Positions 46,682-58,180 of a DNA stretch of 64,000 nt are shown here, piece by piece (the first letter of the stretch is position 1; each line of letters opens with the position of its first letter). Position numbers and translations under genes: made by a program. The stretch covers positions 56,200,421 to 56,264,420 of the forward strand of contig CM060978.1 in the NCBI GenBank assembly GCA_030765065.1, in the 5' to 3' direction. The stretch comes from Deroplatys truncata (Eukaryota; Arthropoda; Insecta; Mantodea; Mantidae). A model generated the notes under the pieces. It saw only the letters and a program-made list of their open reading frames with translations. It searched no databases and was not told the origin of the DNA.

Positions 46682-47496
46682 TGCGTTCGTAGATCGACCG
46701 GACCGTTCCGCGGAGGCCTTAGAGTGGGTAAGGATTGGCGCGCCTTCCGTCATTGTTACACGTAAACGACCGGCAAGTACGGAACACAAACTACTATACT
46801 AACTTACATTAGATTTACCTGCACCACAACAGATGACCAACACGAAAACGTTCCCTGTATCTCCGAAAACAATTCTGGTTTACTCGCAAAAGTTCATGTT
46901 GACTGATTGCCTGTATTTCTTTCGTAATGTTGTCCTTCAGTTCTTGTAACGCGTGCGGATTTGATGCGTACACTTTATTCTTTAGCTTTTCCCGTAAATA
47001 ACAATCGCATAGAGATAGGTCAAGGGGAACGAGATGGCCACAATCTTCGACTAATTATTCTGTCATCATGCACACTTCACAATTCATGCATAGAATTAGC
47101 AGGAGTGTGCGCTCTAGCTGAATCTTGCTGAAATCAGTCACACAATCTTTAATGTCTTGTTAGAATGGGGGAAAAAACTATTTAAAATTGAATTTACATA
47201 AACGTGTGAATCAACTGTTGTGTGGAAAAATATGGGACCAATAATTCTACGCGCACTCACTGCGCACCAAATCCCAACTTTTGCAGCGTGGTGAGGAACT
47301 TCATGAATAATATGGGGATTTTCGGTAGCCCATTATCTATTGCTCCGAGTAGAAACGTGACCTTGAAGATAAAACGTGCTTCATCAGTGAAGAAAGTTAA
47401 AAGTACGGTACTATAGCGCTACTCTCTGGCAGCAGGCGCGCCACTCCTCACCCAGTTCATTGCCGCGCGGAACGGTCCGGTCGATCTACGAACGCA
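46682..47496 (-). mobile_element. internally deleted mariner-like element, 31-bp perfect TIRs
   Basis: TGCGTTCGTAGATCGACCGG then ACCGTTCCGCG (46682-46712) is exactly inverted at 47466-47496. Beyond the perfect part, GGTAAGGATTGGCGCGCC and GGCGCGCCACTCCTCACC also mirror each other. The interior holds only the distal half of a transposase on the minus strand. No target duplication could be fixed. Confidence 0.85.
46815..47400 (-). pseudogene. mariner-like transposase, C-terminal half
   Basis: Minus strand from about 47310: PNIIHEVPHHAAKVGIWCAV, SARRIIGPIFFHTTVDSHVY, then ARAHTPANSM (the DNAxxHTA region, first residues lost), RLWPSRSPDLSLCDCYLREK (third catalytic Asp region) and YASNPHALQELKDNITKEIQ, ending near 46815. 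The helix-turn-helix domain and first Asp are deleted. Family likeness is close to the transposase at 31795-32832, but the terminal repeats differ. Confidence 0.7.
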
Positions 47497-47826
47497 CGGT
47501 AATAAGGTAACTTGTTGAAACATATTTTTTCTATTATCAAATTGATTTATTTCCTCATTTCTGTCACTTAATGCGCTTATTAAATCTTATATGTAACAGA
47601 TGCATATATTTGTTTTCATAGCTAGTCTGGAAATTATTCATGTTATGAAACATTGTCTCTCTACTTCCTGTTGATCATCAGGTCTGAATTTTGATGACCT
47701 AAAAAGCTTGATACATCCTTGATCTGCTTGATCTGCTGCGATACATTCACATGACATTCTCTAACCTCTGTCTTTATTACTGGGTGTACAAAATATTCTT
47801 ACTAAAGCTTATTTTTCTATCTACTA

Positions 47827-49195
47827 CACTGCCGTTCGTGAAAATTGCAACACCAAGAAAGAATTTCTCGAATAACTCAAAACTTGGTGGAAGTGTAGAA
47901 GAGTGTGCAAGCAATAAGTGATTAGGTTTGCAGAGATATGGGGTACACGTAGGCCAAGCAGAGCCCTCTCCTGTCGGTCCGACACAGTCAGTGTTGCACC
48001 CAGCGTAGTCAGTGCAGAGCTGTCAAACAAGGTGGAAACAATAAAGTGAAAGCCAGTATGCCTCGTCGACGTCAAAGACAGCCATATCGGCATGTGAGTG
48101 AGTTCGAACCGGGCAGAATGATAGGTCTCCGGGAAGCGGGTTTGTCATAGTGACATTTCGTCTCGTACAGGGCATGCCGCTACGACAGTGATGCGTGTGT
48201 GGAAGCAGTAGATAGATGGTCGTACGCAGCGAGGAGCGGGTACTGGACCACGGAGCATGACCACAGCACGGGATGATCGTCATCTTGTCCGCGTGGCCAT
48301 AACGGACCGTAGAGTTTCATCCACAGTGTTGGCTCGACGCTGGAGCACTGCAACAGATGTGAACTTGTCTGCATCAACGGTTCATCGCCGTCTGCTGCAG
48401 GATGAACTGGTTGCATGCATGTCATTACGTCAGCTTCCATTGTCCAGAAACCACAAGCTCCTCCGACTGCAATTGACACGTGAACACTGAGTGCTGAGTG
48501 GCAAAATGTGGTCTTTTCGGACGAGTCCTGCTTCAACGTGTCCTACAGTGATGGCCGTATACGTGTCTGGCGGTACCGTGGTGAGCACAATCTGAAAGGG
48601 CTGCATTGTTGAGCGCCATAGCGGACAAACACCAGTTATTGGTTACAACAACCGATCTCGCCTCCTACAATTGAGGGCACTTTGATCAGCAACCGGTACC
48701 TAACGGTGTCTGAGGTATTCCCCTTACTTCAGGCATCTCCACAGGCCACATTTCAACAGGACAATGCCCGGCTACATATTGCGAGGAATGTACAAGCCTT
48801 CTTCGAAGAGCGACAGGTACCATTGCTTCCCTGTCCTGCACGTTCGCCTGACATGTCGCCCATCGAACATGTCTGGGGTATGTCTGGTCGGCACCTGGTG
48901 CGTCGCGGTCCTCCAGTAAACAGTGTCACGGATTTGTGGGCTTGAATACAAACTACGTGAAGGGAAGTCCCTCAGGAACTAATTCAGAACCTTTTTGATT
49001 CAATGCGACGGCGTATAGCAGCTCTAATTGCAGCGCATGGAGGCCACACCAAATACCGAATATTAGGGCTCAAAGTTCATGTATAGATTTGAAAAGTTTA
49101 TCATTTGTTACTTGTCATGTACCTAACCTGTGGTATTAAATTCATTGAATTCATGCGTTTTCTTCTTGGTGTTGCAATTTTCACAAACGGTAGCG
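47827..49195 (+). mobile_element. Tc1-like element, TA target duplication
   Basis: TA at 47825-47826 and 49196-49197. Ends: CACTGCCGTTCGTGAAAATT then GCAACACCAAGAA, mirrored by TTCTTGGTGTTGCAATTTTC then ACAAACGGTAGCG, i.e. inverted repeats of about 33 bp with three mismatches. Length is 1,369 bp. Confidence 0.85.
48058..49086 (+). pseudogene. Tc1-family transposase (DD34E), decayed
   Basis: Starts MPRRRQRQPYRHVSEFEPGR at 48058. The HTH follows, with a stop at about 48148; then RVAITDRRVSSTVLARRWST and LSASTVHRRLLQDELVA, the second DNA-binding subdomain. The first catalytic Asp is in the FSDESCFN region (48518-48540, reached after a shift). FQQDNARLHIARNVQAFFEE has the second Asp, and ARSPDMSPIEHVWGM the catalytic Glu; 34 residues separate Asp and Glu (about 48755-48875). 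The C-terminus (MRRRIAALIAAHGGHTKY-like) is shifted. About three frameshifts and four stops, so it is dead but recent enough to keep both terminal repeats. Confidence 0.85.
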
Positions 49196-49839
49196 TATAT
49201 TTTAATCCAAATAAACCTTTTCAGAAATTATTTATATTATAGATACAAAGAGAACAGTTAACAGTCAAATGTTTAAGAGCTGGACGCTATGCGCTGCCTT
49301 AAAATTCCATACTGTTTCCATATAATCGCGGGAAATTATGAAAATCGATGGGGCTTGGAAAGAATGACAACTATTGCACAATTCGAACCTTTAATAACGC
49401 ATACTCAAAAATGCCTTATGCCAGAAAAAAAAACTTATTTGAAATACATTTTTTTTTAAAGATACCTACATATTTTGTAGTACGTTTTCCTCTATTGGTT
49501 AACGTTTACTAGTTATTTTACACAATTCCTTCCGAATGAAGAGGGCTTCAAAGGCTATTTCCAGAAAATTCAAAGCATATATTGTATTTTGTCATGTAAA
49601 TATCTTTAATATACGGCATTTTAATCAAAATCGTTAGAGCCATTTTTTTAGAAAATAAAAATTTTCGAAAAACGTTCTATGTAAAGAGAATTTGTCTTGA
49701 AACCCTTCGTGTTGCATCCTTGGAATATCTGACCTTAAATACCAAGTACATGTTTCAAAAGATGCTTTTGTATGGAATTTTTGGGTGGAATGCAATACCT
49801 TCTCTACCTACTACGTACGTGGTAGAGAAAGTAAAAAAA

Positions 49840-50729
49840 TCTTATGTGTTACACCCACATGACTTTCTCTACTCTTGTACAAACTATTTTTATGAACGCT
49901 TATTCTCCATATGCTTCATGTTAATCGAGATAAACATTTGCAGAGTCTATCTTATTGCTAATTTTCTTGTAGATGTAAGGGGAATATATATTTACAAGGA
50001 CAATTTGGAAATACAGTAGCCTTTAAGCACATACATATCTCTTAATAGCTGGTTGCTAGGTGCAGCACCATTCCCTTTCCCATAGATTCATACTCTTTGC
50101 ATATCCAAGACAAAAAAATGAATAACGAATTCCCATTTGAGAAAATAAGTATTGAAAAATTTAAGGGAATAACAAATAATATCTCGAAAATGGTTCACTC
50201 AACAAAAAAAATGTATATGGCATAAATTGTGTATTTTAACGCGATCTACATTTTTTGTGTAGTAAAATTTTGTCTATCTCTTATGGTTTACCAGTTATGC
50301 AAAAGTCGTTCACAATGAAGAATACTTTTGGACACATTCCCACGAAATTCAAGATATACATTTTATTTGTCATAAAAATATCATAAACATATGATATTTT
50401 AATCAAAATCGTTAGAGCCATTTTTGAGAAAATTAAAATTTTCGAAAAATCTACCATGTAAAGGGTAATCTGGGGTGGGGGGATTTTCTTGAAAACCTTC
50501 GTGTCGCATCCTTGGAAGATACTGAACCTAAATACCAAGTTTGGTGTTTATCCGACTGTTCGTTTCTGAGTTATGCTGTTCACACACAGACACACACACG
50601 GACATGTTTCCAAAAATGCTTTTTTGGTTTCAGGGGGTCTAAAAACATATATTTCCGGTGAAATCTCGGTATCCAATTTTTGGGTGAAATACAATACTTC
50701 CCCTACTTACTATACGTAGTAGAGAAAGT
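49840..50729 (-). mobile_element. AB element with B' module
   Basis: Begins TCTTATGTGTTACACCCACA at 49840, only eight A after the preceding AB copy. B' is about 49860-50120; module A ends TACGTAGTAGAGAAAGT at 50729. Confidence 0.8.
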
Positions 50730-50819
50730 AATAACCCAAAAGAGATTTATTTTATTTATTAAAACTAGTCTAATGAAAGTTATGAATTTATTTATACAGT
50801 GCTTTTCTTTTTCACTGCG

Positions 50820-50965
50820 GCTACCGCGCGGCAGCTCGGACGCATACCGAAAGAGTTATGATATCCCGTATATTTCTGTTATCTTCTCAGGAAATTCATT
50901 GACACTCGAGGGTTCAATATCTGAAATCGAGTGAATTTCTCGCTTGATGTTTTCTGTAATTTCTG
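50820..50965 (-). pseudogene. mariner-like transposase C-terminal scrap
   Basis: Minus strand EITENIKREIHSISDIEPSS then VNEFPEKITEIY resembles the LEELKxNIRREI ... FLRRCQK end seen at 52925-53150. The GC-rich 3' sequence beyond (GCTGCCGCGCGGTAGCCG) is also shared with that family. Confidence 0.5.
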
Positions 50966-51129
50966 TAATTGTTTTTTTGTGAAATGGAGCAACTGACCCA
51001 CGCTTAATATTCTTCTCTGATGGATCATTGTTCCATTTATAAGCTTTCTATGTCAAGTTAAACTTAATCTTGCACATGCCAGACTATCTAAACCCTAATC
51101 ACTGATCAACAGAAGGTCGTCCATCAGAA

Positions 51130-51425
51130 GTGATACCACTATTTTACTCTACGCTGCATTGATCCAACCTTTGTTAGCCTACGCCTGGGTCTGCTCTGTT
51201 GTTCACAAGAGGCTTTAGTCGTTTCGAAACAAGGTCTTGCGTATCGCCTTGAATGCTCCATGGTTCGTGCACAGCGCTCATCTTCACAGGAAGTCGGTCT
51301 GCTTACCATTTAGGAGTTCATCCGTGACCAAGCGCAGACATTCTTTTCCAAGTTACCATTAGTTCCCGGTGCGGTCTTCTTTTCTCTTGGCCATCGTACC
51401 ACTGTTCCCACTGGAATCCCTACCT
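51130..51425 (+). pseudogene. LINE reverse transcriptase C-terminal fragment
   Basis: Plus frame YAALIQPLLAYAWVCSVVHK, RL-stop-S, FRNKVLRIALNAPWFVHSAH then LHRK matches the thumb/connection region of Jockey-clade reverse transcriptases (LQxxQNKxLRxxxxAPWFVRNxxLHxD). It is interrupted on the right by LTR-d at about 51440. Confidence 0.7.
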
Positions 51426-51475
51426 ACTTTGAAGAGGTGATTTGTTACGTTATTAGCACCACGCTTTGGGAGTCA

Positions 51476-52401
51476 ATTTGAAGTCGTTTGTATTGAAGGA
51501 GTTATATTGTATTTCAACTGTTGGGGAGCCGAACTTGTAGTAGTTGCAATCGCACGTATAGTAAACACTTTCCGGTAGCCTTCGCCCCAAATGTAGGTAC
51601 TTTCAGGTGGCCTTTGCCCCAAGTTTAAAAAAAAAATTAACTTTGTAATTTGACTGTTTCTTTAAATATTATATATTTATGTTTGCTGTGTCAGTATTAT
51701 TGTTAGAGACTCTTAGCAGGGTTGTGATGCAACAAGAATGTAGGCTTACGCAGATTATAATTTTATTGCACTCCTTTTATTAATGCTTGACACGATTTAA
51801 ATAACACTTCACTGATATAGAGAGAGAGCTGTGAGATTTTTTTATTAATTACTTGCACTTTTTAACACGTAAACTATTTTTGTCTCACACAAAATACGTA
51901 TTAAATTTCTCGAGGACGCATCTTGCGTCCGGTTAGGAGCGCTGTCTACAAGCAACTGACTTCTGAATTTGTAAATTTTGCTCAATTTTAGTTTCTGATT
52001 GGCTAATACTAGTCCAATAAATACCTTCATTTAACTAAAGCTTTTTCTGGTTGTTGATTGGCTATTTTATAAACTGTCACTAAAATTACATTATTGTTAC
52101 TCCAACAATCAAAAGTAGTACTGTTAAACTTTCTTACTCATTATTGACTGAAGTTTACCTCATTATTACCTCATTGTTAGCAACTTTTAACTTATTATTC
52201 TCACAGCTCCTACATATTAAATTATGTAATATATACACATAACATTATTACACACGGATATAATAATATAAGCATAAGCAATGACTGTTACATATCATTT
52301 ACATATCATTACACACAATATTGCTTCAAGGCGCGCTGTTGTTGCATTTACATATTATATAATTAGACTGAAATTATTTAAGTGTTAAAAATACTGCCTC
52401 A
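51476..52401 (-). mobile_element. LTR (LTR-d) with degraded primer-binding site
   Basis: Same family as LTR-b, minus strand; ends TACTGCCTCA at 52401. Outside its inner end, GCACCACGCTTTGGGAGTCA (51456-51475) is a decayed copy of the tRNA-Lys-like primer-binding site. It sits between LINE sequence on both sides. Confidence 0.6.
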
Positions 52402-52638
52402 ACTTTTGTATTCTGTTCTGACAACAATCTGATGGCAGTTTAACTTTTGCTAGGACTCTTGACACCAGGCCATGTAGAGGGACCCGACTGGGATTCTCCT
52501 CATTTTGTCGTTTTCTACTTACTTATCATTTTCTATTCATTTCTTTGTACTTTTGTGTCACTTTTTCTTTTGTATTCTGCCTGGTTTGTAAAGTAGGAAA
52601 CGCTGATCGACATTTAATAAATAAATAAATAAATAAAT
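52402..52638 (+). repeat. probable LINE 3' UTR with (TAAA)n tail
   Basis: Non-coding, T-rich, with GGGACCCGACTGGGATTCTC, ending CGCTGATCGACATTTAATAA followed by about six (ATAA) units to 52638. A simple A-rich tail after a LINE reverse transcriptase on the same strand suggests it is the 3' end of the LINE at 51130. The order of its middle part is not known. Confidence 0.5.
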
Positions 52639-52924
52639 TATGTCATTTCGTCGCAAAATAACACATATTGGAGCACAGAGAAACCTGATTTTATACACGA
52701 TATCCCCTTGCATGACGCGAAAATTGCTGTGCAGTATATGCATACAGAATAATAGGATTTAAATTTATTGAACAAACAATAATCGCAGAGAGTGCAAGAA
52801 TTATTTACTCAACATTATCTGAACAGCTGAGTTACGTTGGATGCCAGTCTGGATTTTTGCAATAAGACTTTACTACCGAGTGTACAGCTGATAAGTAATT
52901 AAATTTAATTCAGGAAAATTTTGG

Positions 52925-53250
52925 TAATCATTAAAGGATTATGGCCTTATGATCCCCTGGTTTAACTGTATGTGATTTTTATCTATGGAAGAGCTTGAAA
53001 AATAAGGTGCGCAGCAAACCCGATACGTAAATTGGAAGAACTAAAAGATAACATCAGGCGAGAAATTCACTCAATTTTGGATATTGAACTCTCAAATATA
53101 AATGAAAAATTCCTAAGAAGATGTCAGAAATATTTCCAACATCTCTTGTAATAAGGTATGTGATTATTTGCATTGTAATTGTAACTGTAACAACGAGAAC
53201 GTGAGACAGTTGCGGGAATATCTATTTCGGCAGTGGATCGAACCGAGGCG
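52925..53250 (+). pseudogene. mariner-like transposase C-terminus and element 3' end
   Basis: Plus frame WPYDPLV, IYGRA/LKNK, NPIRKLEELKDNIRREIHSI, LDIELSNINEKFLRRCQKYF then QHLL and a stop at about 53150: the end of a mariner-like transposase. The following GC-rich sequence (GCAGTGGATCGAACCGAGGC) has counterparts beside the other copies at 50820 and 63520. Confidence 0.65.
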
Positions 53251-53675
53251 GCCGGCGCCTGAGCCGCCGTGCGGTGGCCACAGTGTGAGGAAAAGTCACT
53301 GTACACGGTTATAACTACTACTATACAAGCAGAAAAATATACGTATAATGTCGATATAATTCACAAATTATATAAAATATACATTGTTCCATGTTCTTGT
53401 TAAAAAATCTGAAAACCAAGTAAGAAAAGTCGTTTTTGAAACAAATCTTACAACACGTAGCATTAATTCTTCCGAATTCTCAGAATTTACAAAATTTATA
53501 ACGAATGAAAAGGACTTCACAGTTTAAAACGTCATAAGGATAATAGCAACCTGACTATACCCACTTGTTAACGCAAAAATACGGGAAAACTGACCTGTCT
53601 CACCCCTAGTTTGGGATGTAAATGTATAACTGCAATGATACCTGCTTCCCTGACAATAGTCACTCCACTCACAAC
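53251..53675. other. unassigned DNA, no gene seen
   Basis: AT-rich except the GC patch up to about 53285, which belongs to the mariner-like 3' end. No domain seen. Confidence 0.4.
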
Positions 53676-54455
53676 TGAGGCAGTATTTTTAACATTTAAA
53701 TGATTTCTGTCTAAATATATAATATATAAATTCAGTAACAGCCCGCCTTAAAGCAATATGTGTATACAACAATATATAAAAAGTGTATATTACAATCATT
53801 GTATATATTTATATTATTGTATCCATGTGTAATAATGTTATGTGAATGTATTACGTAAGTTAATAATGTAGGAGTAATAATGTAAATTTTTGAGACAGTT
53901 TATAAATATCCAATCAACAACCAGAAAAAGGCTTAAGTTGAATGAAAGTGTTCTATTGGAGTAGGAATAGCCAATCAGAAACTGAATTAGGGCAAATTGT
54001 ACAAATTCAGAAGTCAGTTGCTTGTAGACAGTGTTCCTAACTGGACGCGAGATGTGTCCTCGAGAAGTTTAATACGTATTCAGTGTGAGACGAACATAGT
54101 TTACGTGTTAAAAGGTGCAAGTAATTAACAAAAGAATCTCACAGCTCTCTCTGTATCAGTGAAGTGTTATTTAAATCGTGTCAAGCATTAATAAATGGAG
54201 AGAAGAAAAACTTAAAATCTGTGTAAGCCTACATTTTTCAGTCGCACCACCCCCTGCTACGACATTCATGTCTCTAAAAGAAATACAAATACTGACGCAG
54301 CCGATGCAAACATAAATATATAATATTTAAAGAAACAGTCAAAAATTGCAAAGTTAATATTTTTAAACTTGGGGCAAAGGCCACCGGAAACGTTTTTACC
54401 ATACGTGCGTCTGCAACTACTTCAAGTTCGGCTCCCCAACAGTCGAAAAACAATA
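53676..54455 (+). mobile_element. LTR-like copy (LTR-e), 3' side rearranged
   Basis: TGAGGCAGTATTTTTAACAT through CGAGAAGTTTAATACGTATT to GGGGCAAAGGCCACCGGAAA. Shorter than the other copies because of a deletion near 53860-53880. After about 54455 it departs from the others, and 14 bp of its start recur inverted at 55387-55400. Confidence 0.55.
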
Positions 54456-55400
54456 CATTACCACCATAAAATTTATCTTCACAACCAACACTTTCCTGAC
54501 TAGGAATGTGATTCCCCGCCCCCAAGGGTTGTCGCGGTATCTTTCGTGTTATCTTATTTGCTGAGCGCCTGTTATTGTTTTACTATTTTTAATTTTGGGT
54601 TCTTTATCCTCCGGCTAGCTATTATTACCCAGTCGAGCAAATCTCTTAAACATGGTGTGTAAACGGAAAGGAGTTGTTACTAAAAGATAACACTGATAAA
54701 AGAATTTATTTTTACACTTTTATTGCCGTCACACTTTATTCATTTCACATAATTACTCTTGATACACGCCCGACTGAAACTGTTGTATTTACGAGTGTAA
54801 CTTTTATCACTTATTTGCCGCACATTATTAATTCGCGTATTTCACATCTTTTAACTAACTTTACGACGCGAAAGATTCTGTAGAACTGCGCGACGTGTAA
54901 CCCGTGGATGATTCTGTTGAACTGCGCGACGTTTGCCTTGTGAATGATTCTGTAAAACTGCGCGACGTTTGCCTTGTGAATAATTCTGTTGAACTGCGCG
55001 TTACCCGTCTCTGGCTCGAAATTTATACTCCCTCACCCCGATATGCCTAAACATTATAATCGAGCTGCTATTGGTTAATAAAACGCGCCAATATTAGCGT
55101 CTATTTTTATATCCAATTAAAATTACGAACACATATGCTCTAGGGAAGATATTCCCTCCATTTCTAAAGAAAAGCGCGCTACCCTGACGTCATTTGTTTG
55201 TCTCTTCTAATTGATAAACAACTCGCTCCCTCGCTACATTGTTACCCGCTCCTATTGTCAGTTTCAGCGAGGCCGTGTAAACTTATTTCCTAACAATGCT
55301 TATAATTAACAAACATCTCAAATCATTGTCATACAATAATGCTAATTTACACTACAATCACTCTGGTGTTCACAGTGTTGTGATATAAAATACTGCCTCA
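54456..55400. other. unassigned segment ending in inverted LTR start
   Basis: Contains the 36-bp minisatellite at 54874-55001 and ends AAAATACTGCCTCA, the exact inverse of the LTR-e start. GC is higher around 54880-55030. No coding frame is recognised. It may be the interior of a DNA element bounded by 53676-55400, or a separate insertion next to a scrap of inverted LTR. Confidence 0.4.
54874..55001. repeat. 36-bp minisatellite, ~3.6 units
   Basis: Units start at 54874, 54910, 54946 and 54982; each reads GATTCTGTTGAACTGCGCGA then CGTTTGCCTTGTGAAT with a few substitutions. The last is partial. Confidence 0.9.
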
Positions 55401-55599
55401 GAGTATGAGTAAAGGATGTACAAAGTTATTCATATCTCAATAGAATAGTGAAATTTCTGTTGTTTGAAAATTTATCCTTATGTGAAAGCACATTAATATA
55501 AAATTCTTTATACCCACTCAATGTAAATGCAAAGACGTAAAGGTAAAGAAAGTGACATAATAATGACGTGAAATCGAAAAAAAGTTTCTAAAGTAGAAA

Positions 55600-56225
55600 A
55601 TAGCATAAAATGATAAAACAATTTGATGTGATGCCTCACGTGACTTTCTCTACCCTCTATCGTTTGTTAATGAATATACAAACTAGTTTAACTAAAGCTT
55701 ATTTTTCTGTCTACTTCATTTTAATCGAGATAAACCTTTGGAAAAATACTATATTTCGCATTTCGTTACTGTACATGGTGAATAGCGATAGTCAACTGGC
55801 CTTAAACTTCCATACTCTTTCCATGCAATCGCAAGAAACAACTGAATGTCGACGGGACTTAGTATAAGAAACAAATCGAAGCGTTAATAACGGATATCTC
55901 GAAAATGGCTGATACCCCAAAAATATTATGTGAAATAAATTTTATGTTTTAAAGACATCTACATTTTTTGTAGTGCGTTTTGGTCTATCGCTTACTGTTC
56001 ACCAGTTATACAAGATTATGTAAGATTTCGTCCGAATGAAGAGGAATTCACAGGCTATTCAAAGAATATTCAAGATATGCATTTTATTTGTGACGTAAAT
56101 ATTGTTAATATATGGTGTTTTACTCAAAACCATTAGTCATTTTTTAGAAAGTAAAAATTTTCCACAAATGTTCTTTATTTAGGGTGAGGGATTTTCGTGA
56201 AAATTTTGTGTTACAAATTTGTTCA
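55600..56225 (-). mobile_element. old AB element (B2 + A)
   Basis: From CACGTGACTTTCTCTACCCT (55638) through CAAGAAACAACTGAATGTCG to AAAATTTTGTGTTACAAATT (about 56220) in minus orientation. It stops before the microsatellite block. Confidence 0.6.
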
Positions 56226-56811
56226 CATACATGCGTGCGCACGTTCATTGCTATAGAAGGCTGAGGCAACAATTCCAACTATGCTGGCCAACATCGAAAC
56301 TCTACGGGAATCCTATATGTACATTAAGAAGAAACTTGAAAACGGAGAAACGAGTCTAATAACAATGAAATGTTACAAAATTTTGTTCCTCTGAGAGTTA
56401 CAATCTTCAGTTTCTAGAATGAATATCTGCCAGCTGTCTAAAAACATATATTTCGCGTACTTGTATCGGAATTCCTTCCGTAAAGTTTTTACTTGCCTGA
56501 CGTGAATTAAACACAGTATTCCTGTTTCAAAGCCTACCACGTTTAGGAGCTTTTTGAAACACAAGGCACGCGTTGAATAGCCAGGTTTTACAGACCATCA
56601 AGGAAGGAATGTTCTGTTGGCATTTTCCGCAAGTTCTCCTTGAACCTTTAGCTTTCTCCTCACAACAGAGAAAACGTTGTGTATATCGTCTGTCTTTTGT
56701 TGTGAGCTTCACTCGCTTGTGCAACGTCTGGAACAAGCCACTTCCACTTAAACATTCTGGCTGCTTGATACAGCTGTTGACTTGATGCTAAAACAGTTGA
56801 ATATCGTTAAA
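56226..56811. other. unassigned DNA, no gene seen
   Basis: Open frames of about 70 codons on both strands at 56527-56785 overlap each other and show no known domain. 56560-56760 has slightly higher GC. Confidence 0.4.
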
Positions 56812-56894
56812 ATCTAATGTGTTACCTTCACATTACTTTCTCTACCCTCTATCACTATCAGTGGGTATACAAATCTTTCTTACTCAAGCTTATT

Positions 56895-57725
56895 ACTTTC
56901 TCTACTACGTATAGTAAGTAGGGGAAGTATTGTATTCCACCCAAAAATTCGATACCGAGATTTCACCGAAAATATATGTTTTGAGACCCCCTGAATCCAA
57001 AAAAAGCATTTCTGGAAACATGTCTGTGTGTGTCTCTGTGTCTGTGAACAGCATAACTCAGAAACGAACAGTCGGATGAACACCAAACTTGGTATTTAGG
57101 TTCAGTATCTTCCAGAGATGCGACATGAAGGTTTTCAAGAAAATCCCCCCACCCCAGATTACCCTTTACATGGAACATTTTTCGAAAATTTTAATTTTCT
57201 CAAAAATGGCTCTAACGATTTTGATTAAAATATCATATGTTTAAGATATTTTCATGGCAAATAAAATGTATATCTTGAATTTTCTGGGAATGTCTCCAAA
57301 AGTATTCTTCATTGTGAACTTTTGCCTACCTGGTAAACCATAAGAAATAGACAAAATTTTACCACACAAAAAAAGTAGATCGCGTTAAAATACACAATTT
57401 ATGTTATATACATTTTTGTTGTTGAGTGAAACATTTTCGAGATATTGCTTGTTATTCCCTTAAATTTTCCAATATTTATACTTTTTCTCAAATTCGTTAT
57501 TCACTTTTTTTGTTCTGGTAATGCAAAGAGAATGGAATACTCCACATAGCAACCAGCTCTTAAAATACTTAACTATCGCTTAAAGCCTAGCATTTCCCCT
57601 TGCATCCACAAGAAAATTAGCAATAAGGTTAACATCTCTATTAACATGAAGTAGATGGAGAATAAGCGTTTATAAAAATAGTTTGTACAAGAGTAGAGAA
57701 AGTCATGTGAGTGTTACACATCAGA
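56895..57725 (+). mobile_element. AB element inserted in an older AB copy
   Basis: ACTTTCTCTACTACGTATAG to GTTACACATCAGA. Both modules complete; microsatellite TGTGTGTGTCTCTGTGTCTG. The older B2 sequence continues on both sides across an oligo-T. Confidence 0.85.
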
Positions 57726-57914
57726 ATTTTTTGTATCAATTTCATTATAATCAAGATAAACCTTTTCGGGAATAGCTACATTACACATCTCGTGTATACA
57801 AAGGAAATAGCGATAGTCAAATGTTTTAAGAGCTGGACGCTATATGCTGGCCTTAAAATTCCATGCAATCGCGAGAAACAACTGAAAATTGTTGGGGTGG
57901 GAATTTTTCTCTAG

Positions 57915-58180
57915 CCAAGATGATTCTGGAAGTCTGGAAGTATGAAGAACAAAGTGCAAGAAACCCAAATGACACGGGTTAATACCGTTGGCAATAAGTT
58001 CCAAAAGTAAGAACAACGGTCAAAAAAAAAAAAAATCGAATGTGCTGTTCGGTAGGGCCTGTTGTGCTCGGGATCCCGGGTTCGATTATTCCTTATCCTC
58101 CCCAGAGTCTGGAAGTGTGAAGAGAGTGTAAATGGTCTAATGATTAAAAAACCCAATAAGTTCCAAAGGAAAGTAGTTAA
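57915..58180 (+). repeat. tRNA-like SINE with duplicated tail
   Basis: GATCCCGGGTTCGATTATTC (58071-58090) is B-box-like. The tail TCTGGAAGTGTGAAGAGAGT to CCCAATAAGTTCCAAAGG (58110-58170) has a near copy upstream at 57930-58010 (CTGGAAGTATGAAGAAC, GGCAATAAGTTCCAAAAG). Probably two related copies in tandem. Confidence 0.4.

Larger units (their letters stand above)
47745..49831 (-). mobile_element. old AB element (B2 + A) split by a Tc1 element
   Basis: B2 sequence TTCACATGACATTCTCTAAC to TTTTTCTATCTAC stops at 47826. It resumes after the Tc1 insertion with TTTTAATCCAAATAAACCTT (49200) and continues through module A to GTGGTAGAGAAAGT at 49831. The microsatellite block is deleted. Confidence 0.7.
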
